This document shows positions 1 to 6,131 of a DNA stretch of 39,844 nucleotides, piece after piece. The notes under the pieces are model-generated. The model made no database searches. It saw only the letters and a list, made by a program, of their open reading frames with translations, and was not told where the DNA came from. Source of the stretch: Gudongella sp964575895 (lineage in GTDB: Bacteria; Bacillota; Clostridia; Tissierellales; Tissierellaceae); NCBI GenBank assembly GCA_964575895.1, contig CAZNTE010000022.1, positions 1 through 39,844 of the forward strand, in the 5' to 3' direction. Made by a program: the position numbers and the translations under genes. Numbering within the stretch: the first letter of the stretch is position 1; each line of letters opens with the position of its first letter.

Positions 1-54
1 CCGAACGGCACGTACGGTGGTGTGAGAGGAGGTATTAATTACCTCCTACTTGAT
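1..54 (+). mobile_element. Group II intron, 3' end only (domain V 3' strand and domain VI)
   Basis: The first bases read as the end of a bacterial group II intron. ACGTACGG near base 10 matches the 3' strand of domain V. It is followed by a domain VI-like hairpin: GGAGGTA (28-34) pairs with TACCTCC (40-46) around a five-base loop. An unpaired A at 48 sits about seven bases before a TTGAT end, as expected for the branch-point adenosine, so the intron should end near 54. The catalytic core and any reverse transcriptase gene lie upstream, outside the window. The assignment rests on motif recognition and the hairpin; the exact end is inferred. Confidence 0.72.
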
Positions 55-140
55 TGAGTTAAACTTGAGTAGCTATACCTTAGGTAAGGACATAGAAAGT
101 TTGTTGGAGAACATAAATTATTTAAAGTATTAACAAAGGG

Positions 141-419
141 TTGATTATTATACTGCGTAGCTTATTGAATAAAGAAAAATTGATTCTAATTTTGGAGTAT
201 GTAAATGTAAATGAGTGGTTAAAGGAAAATCATTTAAATCTCGACCTAACAATCTTTCAAAACTCAATAATAACTCTAATCTATGATAAAAGATCAGCTA
301 CAAAGGATATAGATTGTGTATTTGGCGAGACAAACCTAACTTTTTTGACAAATATATTATAAATTACTAAATTAACGTTTGATTTAAATGAAGATTGGAT
401 AAACAAAGATATTTGCTGA
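141..419 (+). pseudogene. DUF6036-type nucleotidyltransferase fragment, broken
   Basis: Translation from a TTG at 141 gives a helical stretch ending LKENHLNLDLTIF, then TLIYDKRSATKDIDCVFGE. This matches the core of DUF6036/AbiEii-like nucleotidyltransferase folds, where a GG(S) motif precedes an RATKDID motif. Here the GG is replaced by QN. An in-frame TAA at 360-362 interrupts the frame, and family-like sequence (LNEDWINKDI) continues in the same frame to a TGA at 417. The missing GG, the internal stop and the short length (intact members are usually over 150 residues) indicate a dead remnant. It lies about 90 bases after the intron end. No function is expected. Confidence 0.55.
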
Positions 420-432
420 TGCTAAAATAAAT

Positions 433-510
433 ATGCACCTCCAAATAAATGGAATTCTATCTTTGGACCAAGAGACTCTAGAGTACATTAATAGCAAATA
501 TTATGACTAG
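433..510 (+). other. Possible 25-codon remnant
   Basis: An ATG at 433 opens a 25-codon frame containing SLDQETLEYINSKYYD and ends at a TAG at 508. It lies between two pseudogenes and is followed by a good GGAGGT ribosome site that serves the next reading frame. It may be the C-terminal end of a lost phage gene. There is no clear ribosome site of its own and I do not recognise a family, so I list it only to account for the stretch. Confidence 0.2.
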
Positions 511-528
511 TTGCTGGAGGTATAGTTT

Positions 529-700
529 ATGGATGGATTAGAAAGATTGGCTAATGGAATTATTCTACAGGTAGTTGAAGATACCTTATAGCTAAATCAC
601 CAGCTACCAGAAGGTGCATTGAGATAAATTTCGTTCTGCTTGGTTCAAGATGCTAAAAGATCTAGATTGCGAAAGCCTAATCGAAAGATTAAGAGAGTAG
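529..700 (+). pseudogene. Small phage protein (IEKFFRS..WF..L type), frameshifted
   Basis: After GGAGGT at 516-521, an ATG at 529 starts MDGLERLANGIILQVVEDTL, which ends at an early stop. Another frame then gives KFRSAWFKMLKDLDCESLIERLRE, ending at the TAG at 698. Together these look like the start and end of a short protein common in Firmicutes prophages, usually read as LANAIILQAV near the start and IEKFFRS-WF-LTDVDGEYLI near the end. The middle has been lost or shifted out of frame. In phages this gene commonly precedes a DUF1492-type regulator, and that is what follows here. Confidence 0.55.
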
Positions 701-824
701 CGAAAATCATGGGCTATGATAGAAGAACTATATTTAGAGTTCATGGAAAAGCATTAAAAGAAATTGAATAATTGAAAAGTTGTCACTAAATGCCCCAACA
801 TGTCAATGTCAAGTTCTGATATAG
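700..824 (+). pseudogene. C-terminal remnant of a DUF1492/ArpU-like phage late regulator
   Basis: The frame from 700 reads AKIMGYDRRTIFRVHGKALKEIE and stops at 769. A second frame from 777 reads KLSLNAPTCQCQVLI and stops at 822. The first piece matches the sigma-like helix-turn-helix end of DUF1492 phage proteins (IA-ELGYS-RT-YRIHGKAL). The second matches the short tail those proteins often carry. The N-terminal part is missing and a frameshift separates the two pieces. In intact prophages this gene lies just before the terminase genes, so the packaging and structural genes appear to have been deleted. Confidence 0.55.
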
Positions 825-980
825 TATAAGATGTAGTAGGATAAAAAATTATAAACAACAGAACAATGTAGAATAGGCTAAGTCTATATCGCTACGATTC
901 CAAAGAAACGCAATGTTGGCTCTAAGAGATTTAATTCTTTCAGAGTTTTTTCTATACACTCTTTATTAAATAAAATTCGT

Positions 981-1022
981 TTGTCATAATTTAAATAGAA
1001 TAATTTGTTGTATTTATGACAA
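981..1022. promoter_or_regulatory. Inverted repeat, candidate operator for the XRE regulator
   Basis: TTGTCATAA at 981-989 is the exact reverse complement of TTATGACAA at 1014-1022, with centres 33 bases apart (about three helical turns). The right half-site sits in the spacer of the promoter reading into the XRE gene, so binding there would block polymerase. Autoregulation by XRE proteins is common; that this repeat is the target is inferred. Confidence 0.55.
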
Positions 1023-1036
1023 GACTAACATATAAT
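1008..1036 (+). promoter_or_regulatory. Sigma-A type promoter for the immR-immA-PIN cassette
   Basis: A -35 box TTGTAT (1008-1013) and a perfect -10 box TATAAT (1031-1036) are separated by 17 bases. The -10 box ends 22 bases before the start codon at 1059, leaving room for the AAAGGGAGG ribosome site. Confidence 0.65.
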
Positions 1037-1058
1037 ATAATTAAAGGGAGGTGTAGCT

Positions 1059-1397
1059 ATGTTAAACTTTGAATTGGTTGCAAAAAGATTTAGCGAGTTA
1101 CGAAATAAAAGTGGTTTTACACAAAGTATTGTTGCTGAATATTTAGATGTAGATCAAAGCTATATATCAAAATGCGAAAAAGGTGAAAGACAATTTAGTG
1201 TAGATATATTAGATAAAGCAGCGGAACTATTTGGATGTACTATGGATTATTTTGTTGATGAGTCTAGTGAATTTTCACAGATGCCAATAGCTCTTAGGGC
1301 GAAAAACGTTACTATAGAAGATTTAAATACAATAGCCGCTATGAATAAAATAGCACTTAACCTAAGATTTATGGAAGGTTTACTTGAGGGGGAATAA
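1059..1397 (+). CDS. XRE-family transcriptional regulator, ImmR-like
   Basis: This 112-residue protein has a Cro/C1-type helix-turn-helix over residues 8-66, including the TQSIVAEYLDVDQSYISKCEKG segment. Its C-terminal tail (IEDLNTIAAMNKIALNLRFM) is typical of regulators paired with ImmA/IrrE peptidases. Such repressors control mobile-element or stress genes and are inactivated when the partner peptidase cuts them. A GGGAGG site lies just before the ATG. The gene is three bases upstream of the peptidase start, so the two are surely co-transcribed. The likely binding site is the inverted repeat at 981-1022. Length and domain layout are complete. The exact target genes are unknown. Confidence 0.85.
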   Translation: MLNFELVAKRFSELRNKSGFTQSIVAEYLDVDQSYISKCEKGERQFSVDILDKAAELFGCTMDYFVDESSEFSQMPIALRAKNVTIEDLNTIAAMNKIALNLRFMEGLLEGE

Positions 1398-1400
1398 AAC

Positions 1401-2159
1401 TTGAGAGAGAAGATCGAACTAAACAGTGAAGCTATAATTTTAAGAAAAAAGTTTGGTGAAGACTCTAATTCCCCAATAGATATATTTTCTCTGATTCATA
1501 ATAATGACGATTTAACAATAGTATTTTATCCTATGAGTAATCGGATGAGTGGTATTTGTATTAGAGATGGAGAAAATAAAATTGTGGGTATTAACTCCAA
1601 CTCAACTTATGGTAGGCAACGTTTTACAATTGCTCATGAACTTTATCATCTGTATTTCCAGGAAGATTTTAAAAGTATAGTCTGCTTTACAGACCTTGAA
1701 ATGACCAAGGATCCACAGGAGAAGGAAGCAGACATGTTTGCATCTTACTTTTTAGCTCCTTACCAAGCCCTATCTTATTTTATAAAAGACAAACTTGGAA
1801 AAGAAAAACATAAACTTAATATAGAAGATGTGGTAAAAATAGAGCAGAATTTTGGTATAAGTAGGCAGGCTATGTTATGGAGATTAGTTAATGATGGATA
1901 TTTAAGCTATGAAACAGCTGAAACCATGAAGAAGGCCATTATAGTCTCAGCTAGAAGGCTTGGCTATGGAGATGAACTATATACACCCACCCCAGAAGGA
2001 AAAAAATATGCAACTTTTGGGAAGTATATTAAATTAGCTGAGGAACTTAAAAACAAGGATGCAATTTCACAAGGTAAGTATGAAGAACTTTTATTAAATG
2101 GATTTAGAAGTGATATTATATACGGCTCCTACCCAGATGAGGAAGAAGTCTATGACTGA
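1401..2159 (+). CDS. ImmA/IrrE-family metallopeptidase
   Basis: This 252-residue protein carries the zinc motif HELYH (residues 79-83) followed by EKEADMFASYFLAP (107-120), whose glutamate 109 would be the third zinc ligand. That is the COG2856 ImmA/IrrE family, whose members cleave a partner XRE repressor after a damage or cell signal. The start is a TTG preceded by GAGGGGG at 8 bases spacing. The part after about residue 165 is longer than in minimal ImmA proteins; residues 150-165 (FGISRQAMLWRLVNDGY) resemble a small helical, DNA-binding-like segment. The gene follows the XRE gene by three bases and overlaps the PIN-like gene by eight, making a tight three-gene unit. Confidence 0.85.
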   Translation: MREKIELNSEAIILRKKFGEDSNSPIDIFSLIHNNDDLTIVFYPMSNRMSGICIRDGENKIVGINSNSTYGRQRFTIAHELYHLYFQEDFKSIVCFTDLEMTKDPQEKEADMFASYFLAPYQALSYFIKDKLGKEKHKLNIEDVVKIEQNFGISRQAMLWRLVNDGYLSYETAETMKKAIIVSARRLGYGDELYTPTPEGKKYATFGKYIKLAEELKNKDAISQGKYEELLLNGFRSDIIYGSYPDEEEVYD

Positions 2160-2685
2160 TAAATATTTTTTTGATACAGATTGTATCTCTGCCTTCTTGT
2201 GGGTGAAGGAAGAGAACATTCTATTTAAATTATACCCAGGAAAGATAATACTGCCAAAACCTGTATTTAATGAATTGAATAATCCTAGTATTCCACATAT
2301 AAAGGGTAAAGTTAATGCGTTATGTTTAAATGGATATGTTTCTACAAAAGAAATACTAGTGAATACAGAAGAATACAAGTTATACTATGAACTAGCAATA
2401 TCGCCACCTAAGGGTGAAAAGATAATTGGTAAAGGTGAAGCAGCTGCCATAGCTTTAGCTAAAACATATAATGGAATTATAGCATCGAATAGTTTAAAAG
2501 ATATATCTAAGTATATAGAAAAATATGAATTAGAAAATATAACTACTGGTGGTATATTAGTAGCTGCACTAAATGAGGGATATATTGATGAGCAGACAGG
2601 AAACCAGATTTGGGCAAAAATGATAAGTAAAAGAAGAATGTTACCAACATCTACCTTTACAGAGTATCTTAAAACAATCAAATAA
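2152..2685 (+). CDS. PIN-like domain protein, putative ribonuclease effector
   Basis: I choose the ATG at 2152, after GAGGAAGAAG and eight bases inside the end of the peptidase gene; an in-frame ATG at 2137 is possible. The 177-residue product begins KYFFDTDCISAFLW, placing Asp8 at the end of the first strand as in PIN nucleases. Glu41 (FNELNNP) and Glu96 (GKGEAAAIALAK) follow the PIN/DUF3368 pattern. The later acidic position is altered: IIASNSLKDI has Ser-Asn where PIN nucleases usually have Asp, though Asp117 is close. PIN toxins cut RNA, often tRNA or mRNA. Genetic coupling to an XRE/ImmA pair suggests a controlled toxin or defence effector. Function is inferred. Confidence 0.7.
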   Translation: MTDKYFFDTDCISAFLWVKEENILFKLYPGKIILPKPVFNELNNPSIPHIKGKVNALCLNGYVSTKEILVNTEEYKLYYELAISPPKGEKIIGKGEAAAIALAKTYNGIIASNSLKDISKYIEKYELENITTGGILVAALNEGYIDEQTGNQIWAKMISKRRMLPTSTFTEYLKTIK

Positions 2686-2770
2686 TTACTACTTATTTAA
2701 ATAATAAAAATCCTTAAATTGTAATAGCAAATTGAACTAGTTATAAAATCTAATCATCTAGATTAAACTC

Positions 2771-2789
2771 TTGACATATGTGTTACAAT
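2771..2789 (+). promoter_or_regulatory. Possible promoter of the broken toxin-antitoxin pair
   Basis: TTGACA (2771-2776) looks like a -35 box but has no -10 at 17 bases. TGTTACAAT (2781-2789) is an extended -10-like element within the same stretch. The ribosome site AAGGAGGAAG precedes the ATG at 2825. Confidence 0.3.
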
Positions 2790-2824
2790 GTGATGCTTTA
2801 TAACTAAATAAGGAGGAAGTAATT

Positions 2825-3048
2825 ATGAGTATAATAACTGTTAGATTAAACAAAGAAAAAGAGAAGATATACTATAAATATGCGAAATTCAATAATGTTG
2901 CTTTGTCAACATTGATAAAGGAAGCTCTGATGGAAAAATAGAAAATGAAATAGATATAAAAAGTGTTTTAGAATATGAGAAGAAACTAACCAACAATGAT
3001 GTTGAGTTTTATACCCTTGAAGAAACCAAAAATATGCTAGATTTATAG
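2825..3048 (+). pseudogene. Ribbon-helix-helix (DUF6290/RelB-like) antitoxin, frameshifted
   Basis: The frame from the ATG at 2825 reads MSIITVRLNKEKEKIYYKYA, the short strand and helix of a ribbon-helix-helix antitoxin, and stops at a TAG at 2939 after 38 codons. The missing half follows in the -1 frame from 2938: IENEIDIKSVLEYEKKLTN and then DVEFYTLEETKNMLDL, ending at 3046-3048. The break lies in a run of five As just before the TAG, so one lost A explains it. A -1 slip of the AAA lysine codon at that run would rejoin the frames exactly, so low-level frameshift expression cannot be excluded. The toxin downstream is also broken. Confidence 0.75.
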
Positions 3049-3057
3049 GTCTACAAT

Positions 3058-3324
3058 ATGGACAGAGTATTGAGAGTTATATTTGAGAAGAATGCTATAA
3101 AACAAATAAGTAAGATTGAGAAATCTTAACAAATAATGCTATATAGCTATATAGAAAAAAATTTAGAAGGGAGCTCAAATCCTAGAGTTCAAGGCTCTCC
3201 TTTAAAAGGAACACTGAATTCATATTGGGGATATAGGATTGGAGACTACCGGATTATTGCAGACATAATCGATTTTGAAATAAAAATAGTCATTGTTGAA
3301 ATGGGTCACCGAAAAGATATATAA
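3058..3324 (+). pseudogene. RelE/ParE-family toxin, interrupted by an in-frame stop
   Basis: From the ATG at 3058 the frame gives MDRVLRVIFEKNAIKQISKIEKS, then TAA at 3127-3129, and continues in the same frame with QIMLYSYIEKNLEG to VEMGHRKDI. This is a full-length (about 88 residue) RelE-superfamily toxin apart from the stop at codon 24. The conserved core (WGYRIGDYRIIADI, near the end GHRKDI) is intact. An ATG right after the stop, at 3136, could start a 62-residue piece, but it would lack the first helix and has no ribosome site. The antitoxin ends nine bases upstream. The likely explanation is a toxin gene inactivated after its antitoxin was lost, or before. Confidence 0.75.
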
Positions 3325-3518
3325 AATAAACTATAATTAATAATATAAGGACAACTTTATTTAGTTGTTATCTTTGTATTATTTGACACACTGATATAAA
3401 CAGAGGATTTATCTTTCTAAATGATCTAAGTGTAAATTAATAAATCAAAATTTGAGTGTTTGTAAAAACTACAATAACATCAATATATGATATGACAATT
3501 GTCAACAGGAGGTTGAAT

Positions 3519-3932
3519 ATGATTAAGATAACAGCTGGTGGATTTGAATTCAAGGCAAAATTTGAAAGAGAAAAGGCACCTAAAACATGTGAAGTGTTCG
3601 AAAAACTTCTTCCACTTAAAAGCAAGATAATCCATGTAAGATGGAGTGGCTCTGCTGTATGGATTCCAGCAGATGAATATGATTTCGGTAACCTTCCTAT
3701 CGAAAATGGAACTAGCCACCCTGCCAAGGGAGAAATACTTTTGTATCCCGGATATATTAATGAACAAGAAATTTTCATACCTTATGGAGGAGCTTGCTTT
3801 TCATCGCCAGTGGGTCAACTCCCAGGAAGTCAATTCCTAACCATTATTGAAGGCCTTGAAAATATTGAAGAACTTGGAAGAAAGGTACTTTGGGAAGGTG
3901 CTCAAGATATAATTATTGAAGAGATTAAATAG
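3519..3932 (+). CDS. DUF3830 family protein (cyclophilin-like)
   Basis: The start is the ATG at 3519, seven bases after a perfect AGGAGG; an upstream in-frame start at 3456 has no such site. The 137-residue product begins with a short strand (MIKITAGGFEFKAKFERE) and contains HVRWSGSAVWIPADEYDFG and the segment KGEILLYPGYINEQEIFIPYGG. These match DUF3830 proteins, small beta-barrel proteins resembling cyclophilins. Their biochemical role is not established; some sit beside amidohydrolase or amino-acid catabolism genes. Here the gene stands alone between accessory DNA and a strong terminator. It looks intact. Confidence 0.75.
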   Translation: MIKITAGGFEFKAKFEREKAPKTCEVFEKLLPLKSKIIHVRWSGSAVWIPADEYDFGNLPIENGTSHPAKGEILLYPGYINEQEIFIPYGGACFSSPVGQLPGSQFLTIIEGLENIEELGRKVLWEGAQDIIIEEIK

Positions 3933-3942
3933 AAATTAGGAG

Positions 3943-3993
3943 AAAGAGCTGTTGTAAAACGAAGTCGTATGTTTTAACAACAGCTCTTTCTTA
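3943..3993 (+). terminator. Strong terminator hairpin
   Basis: AAAGAGCTGTTGT (3943-3955) pairs perfectly with ACAACAGCTCTTT (3977-3989), extended by AAAAC/GTTTT with one bulge, and is followed by CTTATTATT. It ends the DUF3830 transcript and marks the edge of the accessory region. Confidence 0.8.
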
Positions 3994-4343
3994 TTATTAA
4001 GTGTTAAGGAGTTAGGCTAATAGAGGTAGTTTAGGATGCATCCTGAAGAAAAAGTGAAATAAGGTTTAAAATCAACATCTATTAGATTTTATTTACCTTT
4101 GATAATTAACGTGATAAAATCATAATATGAGTAATTTTAGGCTGTTTAAGACATATTCATGAATGAAGAAGTTTCTTTATTATATTGGAACTCTAATAAT
4201 TGAAATCAGGTGAGTCATTAAGAACAAGGATAAAAGTTATCAATAGTAATATTGTGCTGCATATAATAATAGAAATCTAGTAATACCAAAGTTTGTACAT
4301 CATAACTGAAACATGGAAAATGTAGAAAATGGGGTAGATTGTA
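3994..4343. other. 350-base gene-free stretch
   Basis: Very AT-rich with no convincing reading frame, RNA fold or repeat. The only signal is a promoter-like pair, TTGATA (4099-4104) and CATAAT (4121-4126) at 16 bases spacing, which would leave a leader of about 210 bases before the next gene. That leader shows no clear riboswitch structure. Confidence 0.35.
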
Positions 4344-6131
4344 TTGAAGGCTAGATACGAGGATTTTTTAAATGAATTAGTGATACTAGAAAAAAAGTAT
4401 CTCTTATATTCACATGGTCATGACTTCGTAAATCAAGCCGTCTTAGATCTCTTAAGAACAATTGGAGATATACATAGGGACACTCCTAGCATAAAAATAG
4501 TTGATACTGGATATAGTTTAGTTATTAATGAAGTAGAATTTAGTATGGATGATATGAAGGTTGAGTATCTCATGCACCTACTTGGCGGTCGGGGAATTTT
4601 TTCTATAACATTTGATTCCGGAGTTGGATTTTCATCCATAGTGGATTTTCTTTACCTATTGAACTCCATCCCAACAAATAGTAAGTTGTTGTACCATGAT
4701 GAAATTCAGTTAGCAATTCATAATATTGACTTTATTGAGGTTCAGGAGGTTGATTATGGAAAACTTAAATACCTATATAAGGATAAAGATAAAGAAAACA
4801 TAGAGAGTATAGAGAAAGAAAAGCAAATAAGACTGCAATTATATGAGGAACTAAAGAGTCTTAATCCTGAAATTCAACCAAATAATACTGATGAAATGAT
4901 AGATATGACATTGGATAGACTATCACAAATGCCTCAAGCTAAAGCACAAGAATTATTAAAGGACTTATCAGCTGAAGTGGTATCTAAGATAATTGAAAGA
5001 GTTAATGTTAAAGCAAACTTAATATCACCATCATTGATTGACTTACTTTTTGCAATGGATACAGCCAGAAAACTTGTAGGTGAGGACAGGGTGGAGGATG
5101 AGGTTGAAGAGATAAGCAGTGACCAGGTAAATAAGTTGGTGGAGAGGGAATCATATGAGCTGTATGTTACAGAAGACTACAGACAGCATCTAAGAAGTTT
5201 ATTAGCTTATGATGCTAAAGCTCAGGATGAAATTAAAGGAGTTGAAATTTTTGACAAAACCCTAATAAACAGGACAATAGTAACAGCCTTGCTTAACCTT
5301 ACTAAAAATAAGTTAGATACCACCATGGAAATAAGTTTTGCAGATACTATTAAGAAGTACCTAGAAGAGTTTATTTCAAATAGAGACTGGGACTTCATAC
5401 AATCAGTTTCCAATGAAGAGCTGGTTTCTAAATTTCTTAAGAGGGATAATACAGTTAAGCTATTGTCAGAAACCATTAGGGAGAATAGGTCATACAATGA
5501 TGAGGGCTTATTAGAAGTTATTAAAATCAGTGGTCCCAAGAATATAAACTGGCTAGTGGATTCTTACCTTGAAGAAGATGATTCAAGGATTAGAAGAGGT
5601 ATTCTAAAATTGATACAGCCCTACCAAGAGGAAGCAGCTATTTATGCCACAAGAAGACTTATTGAAGATCCTACAACTAAAATAGGCCTACTTAACCCAC
5701 TAATTAAAGACCACCTTGGATCAATACCAATGGATCTAGCATCCAGACTTATTTTATCTGAATCTATAGATTCAAAACTGCTAGCCATGAGAATCCAACT
5801 AACCCAAGGTGATGAAGGGGTTAAAAAAGAATTAGATAGACTTATTATAGCAAGTGATTGTGATTTGGCACTTAGTTTACTTGATTTGGTTAAGGATTTT
5901 AGAATCACAGAAGTCATAGGATCAGTATTAGAAAAGATTAAGGTTTTTTATATAGACCATAAGATGTATAAATACATAGTAAAGACAATAGACACAATAT
6001 CTTTCATAGATGTGAAAGCCTATGAGGAACTTGAAAATAAGCTCATAAAAACTAAGATCAGCCTTTCTCCAAGTAACCTTAAGAATGTTAAAAACTATTT
6101 AAAAGGAGTTAGCCATGGAAACAAATTCTGA
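4344..6131 (+). CDS. Helical-repeat protein partnered with an HD-GYP enzyme, function unknown
   Basis: The start is a TTG after GGGG at 4331. The 595-residue product has no signal peptide or membrane segment. Its first ~140 residues (LLYSHGHDFVNQAV, then IKIVDTGYSLVINEVEF, then GRGIFSITF) show the same plan as the first ~130 residues of the next gene: a helix with LYS-x-x-H, a strand pair and a fl-LL helix. A charged linker (150-180) follows, and the rest is helical. Residues 390-595 look like HEAT/ARM-type repeats (NWLVDSYLEEDDSRIRRGIL). Similar N-terminal modules fused to HD-GYP or HEAT repeats occur in other bacteria. It overlaps the HD-GYP gene by 17 bases, so the two products probably act together. 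Confidence 0.6.
   Translation: MKARYEDFLNELVILEKKYLLYSHGHDFVNQAVLDLLRTIGDIHRDTPSIKIVDTGYSLVINEVEFSMDDMKVEYLMHLLGGRGIFSITFDSGVGFSSIVDFLYLLNSIPTNSKLLYHDEIQLAIHNIDFIEVQEVDYGKLKYLYKDKDKENIESIEKEKQIRLQLYEELKSLNPEIQPNNTDEMIDMTLDRLSQMPQAKAQELLKDLSAEVVSKIIERVNVKANLISPSLIDLLFAMDTARKLVGEDRVEDEVEEISSDQVNKLVERESYELYVTEDYRQHLRSLLAYDAKAQDEIKGVEIFDKTLINRTIVTALLNLTKNKLDTTMEISFADTIKKYLEEFISNRDWDFIQSVSNEELVSKFLKRDNTVKLLSETIRENRSYNDEGLLEVIKISGPKNINWLVDSYLEEDDSRIRRGILKLIQPYQEEAAIYATRRLIEDPTTKIGLLNPLIKDHLGSIPMDLASRLILSESIDSKLLAMRIQLTQGDEGVKKELDRLIIASDCDLALSLLDLVKDFRITEVIGSVLEKIKVFYIDHKMYKYIVKTIDTISFIDVKAYEELENKLIKTKISLSPSNLKNVKNYLKGVSHGNKF

Larger units (their letters stand above)
825..1058. other. Gene-free stretch before the immR-like gene
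   Basis: I see no credible coding frame on either strand. The right half holds the promoter and inverted repeat described separately. In related elements a divergent gene often faces the ImmR gene across such a control region; none is recognisable here, which fits deletion of the rest of the element. Confidence 0.4.

Noticed and set aside
141..362. A 73-residue frame taken as an intact hypothetical protein
   Set aside because: Family-like sequence continues in the same frame past the stop, and the conserved GG is missing, so it is a fragment.
2094..2681. Minus-strand frames opposite the PIN-like gene
   Set aside because: They mirror the plus-strand gene, which has the family signature, ribosome site and operon context.
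3136..3324. A 62-residue frame that could be called a small intact gene
   Set aside because: It is the in-frame continuation of a RelE toxin after a TAA at 3127, has no ribosome site, and lacks the first helix of the family.
3456..3518. Upstream start for the DUF3830 gene
   Set aside because: A perfect AGGAGG lies just before the ATG at 3519, and the extra 21 residues do not match the family.
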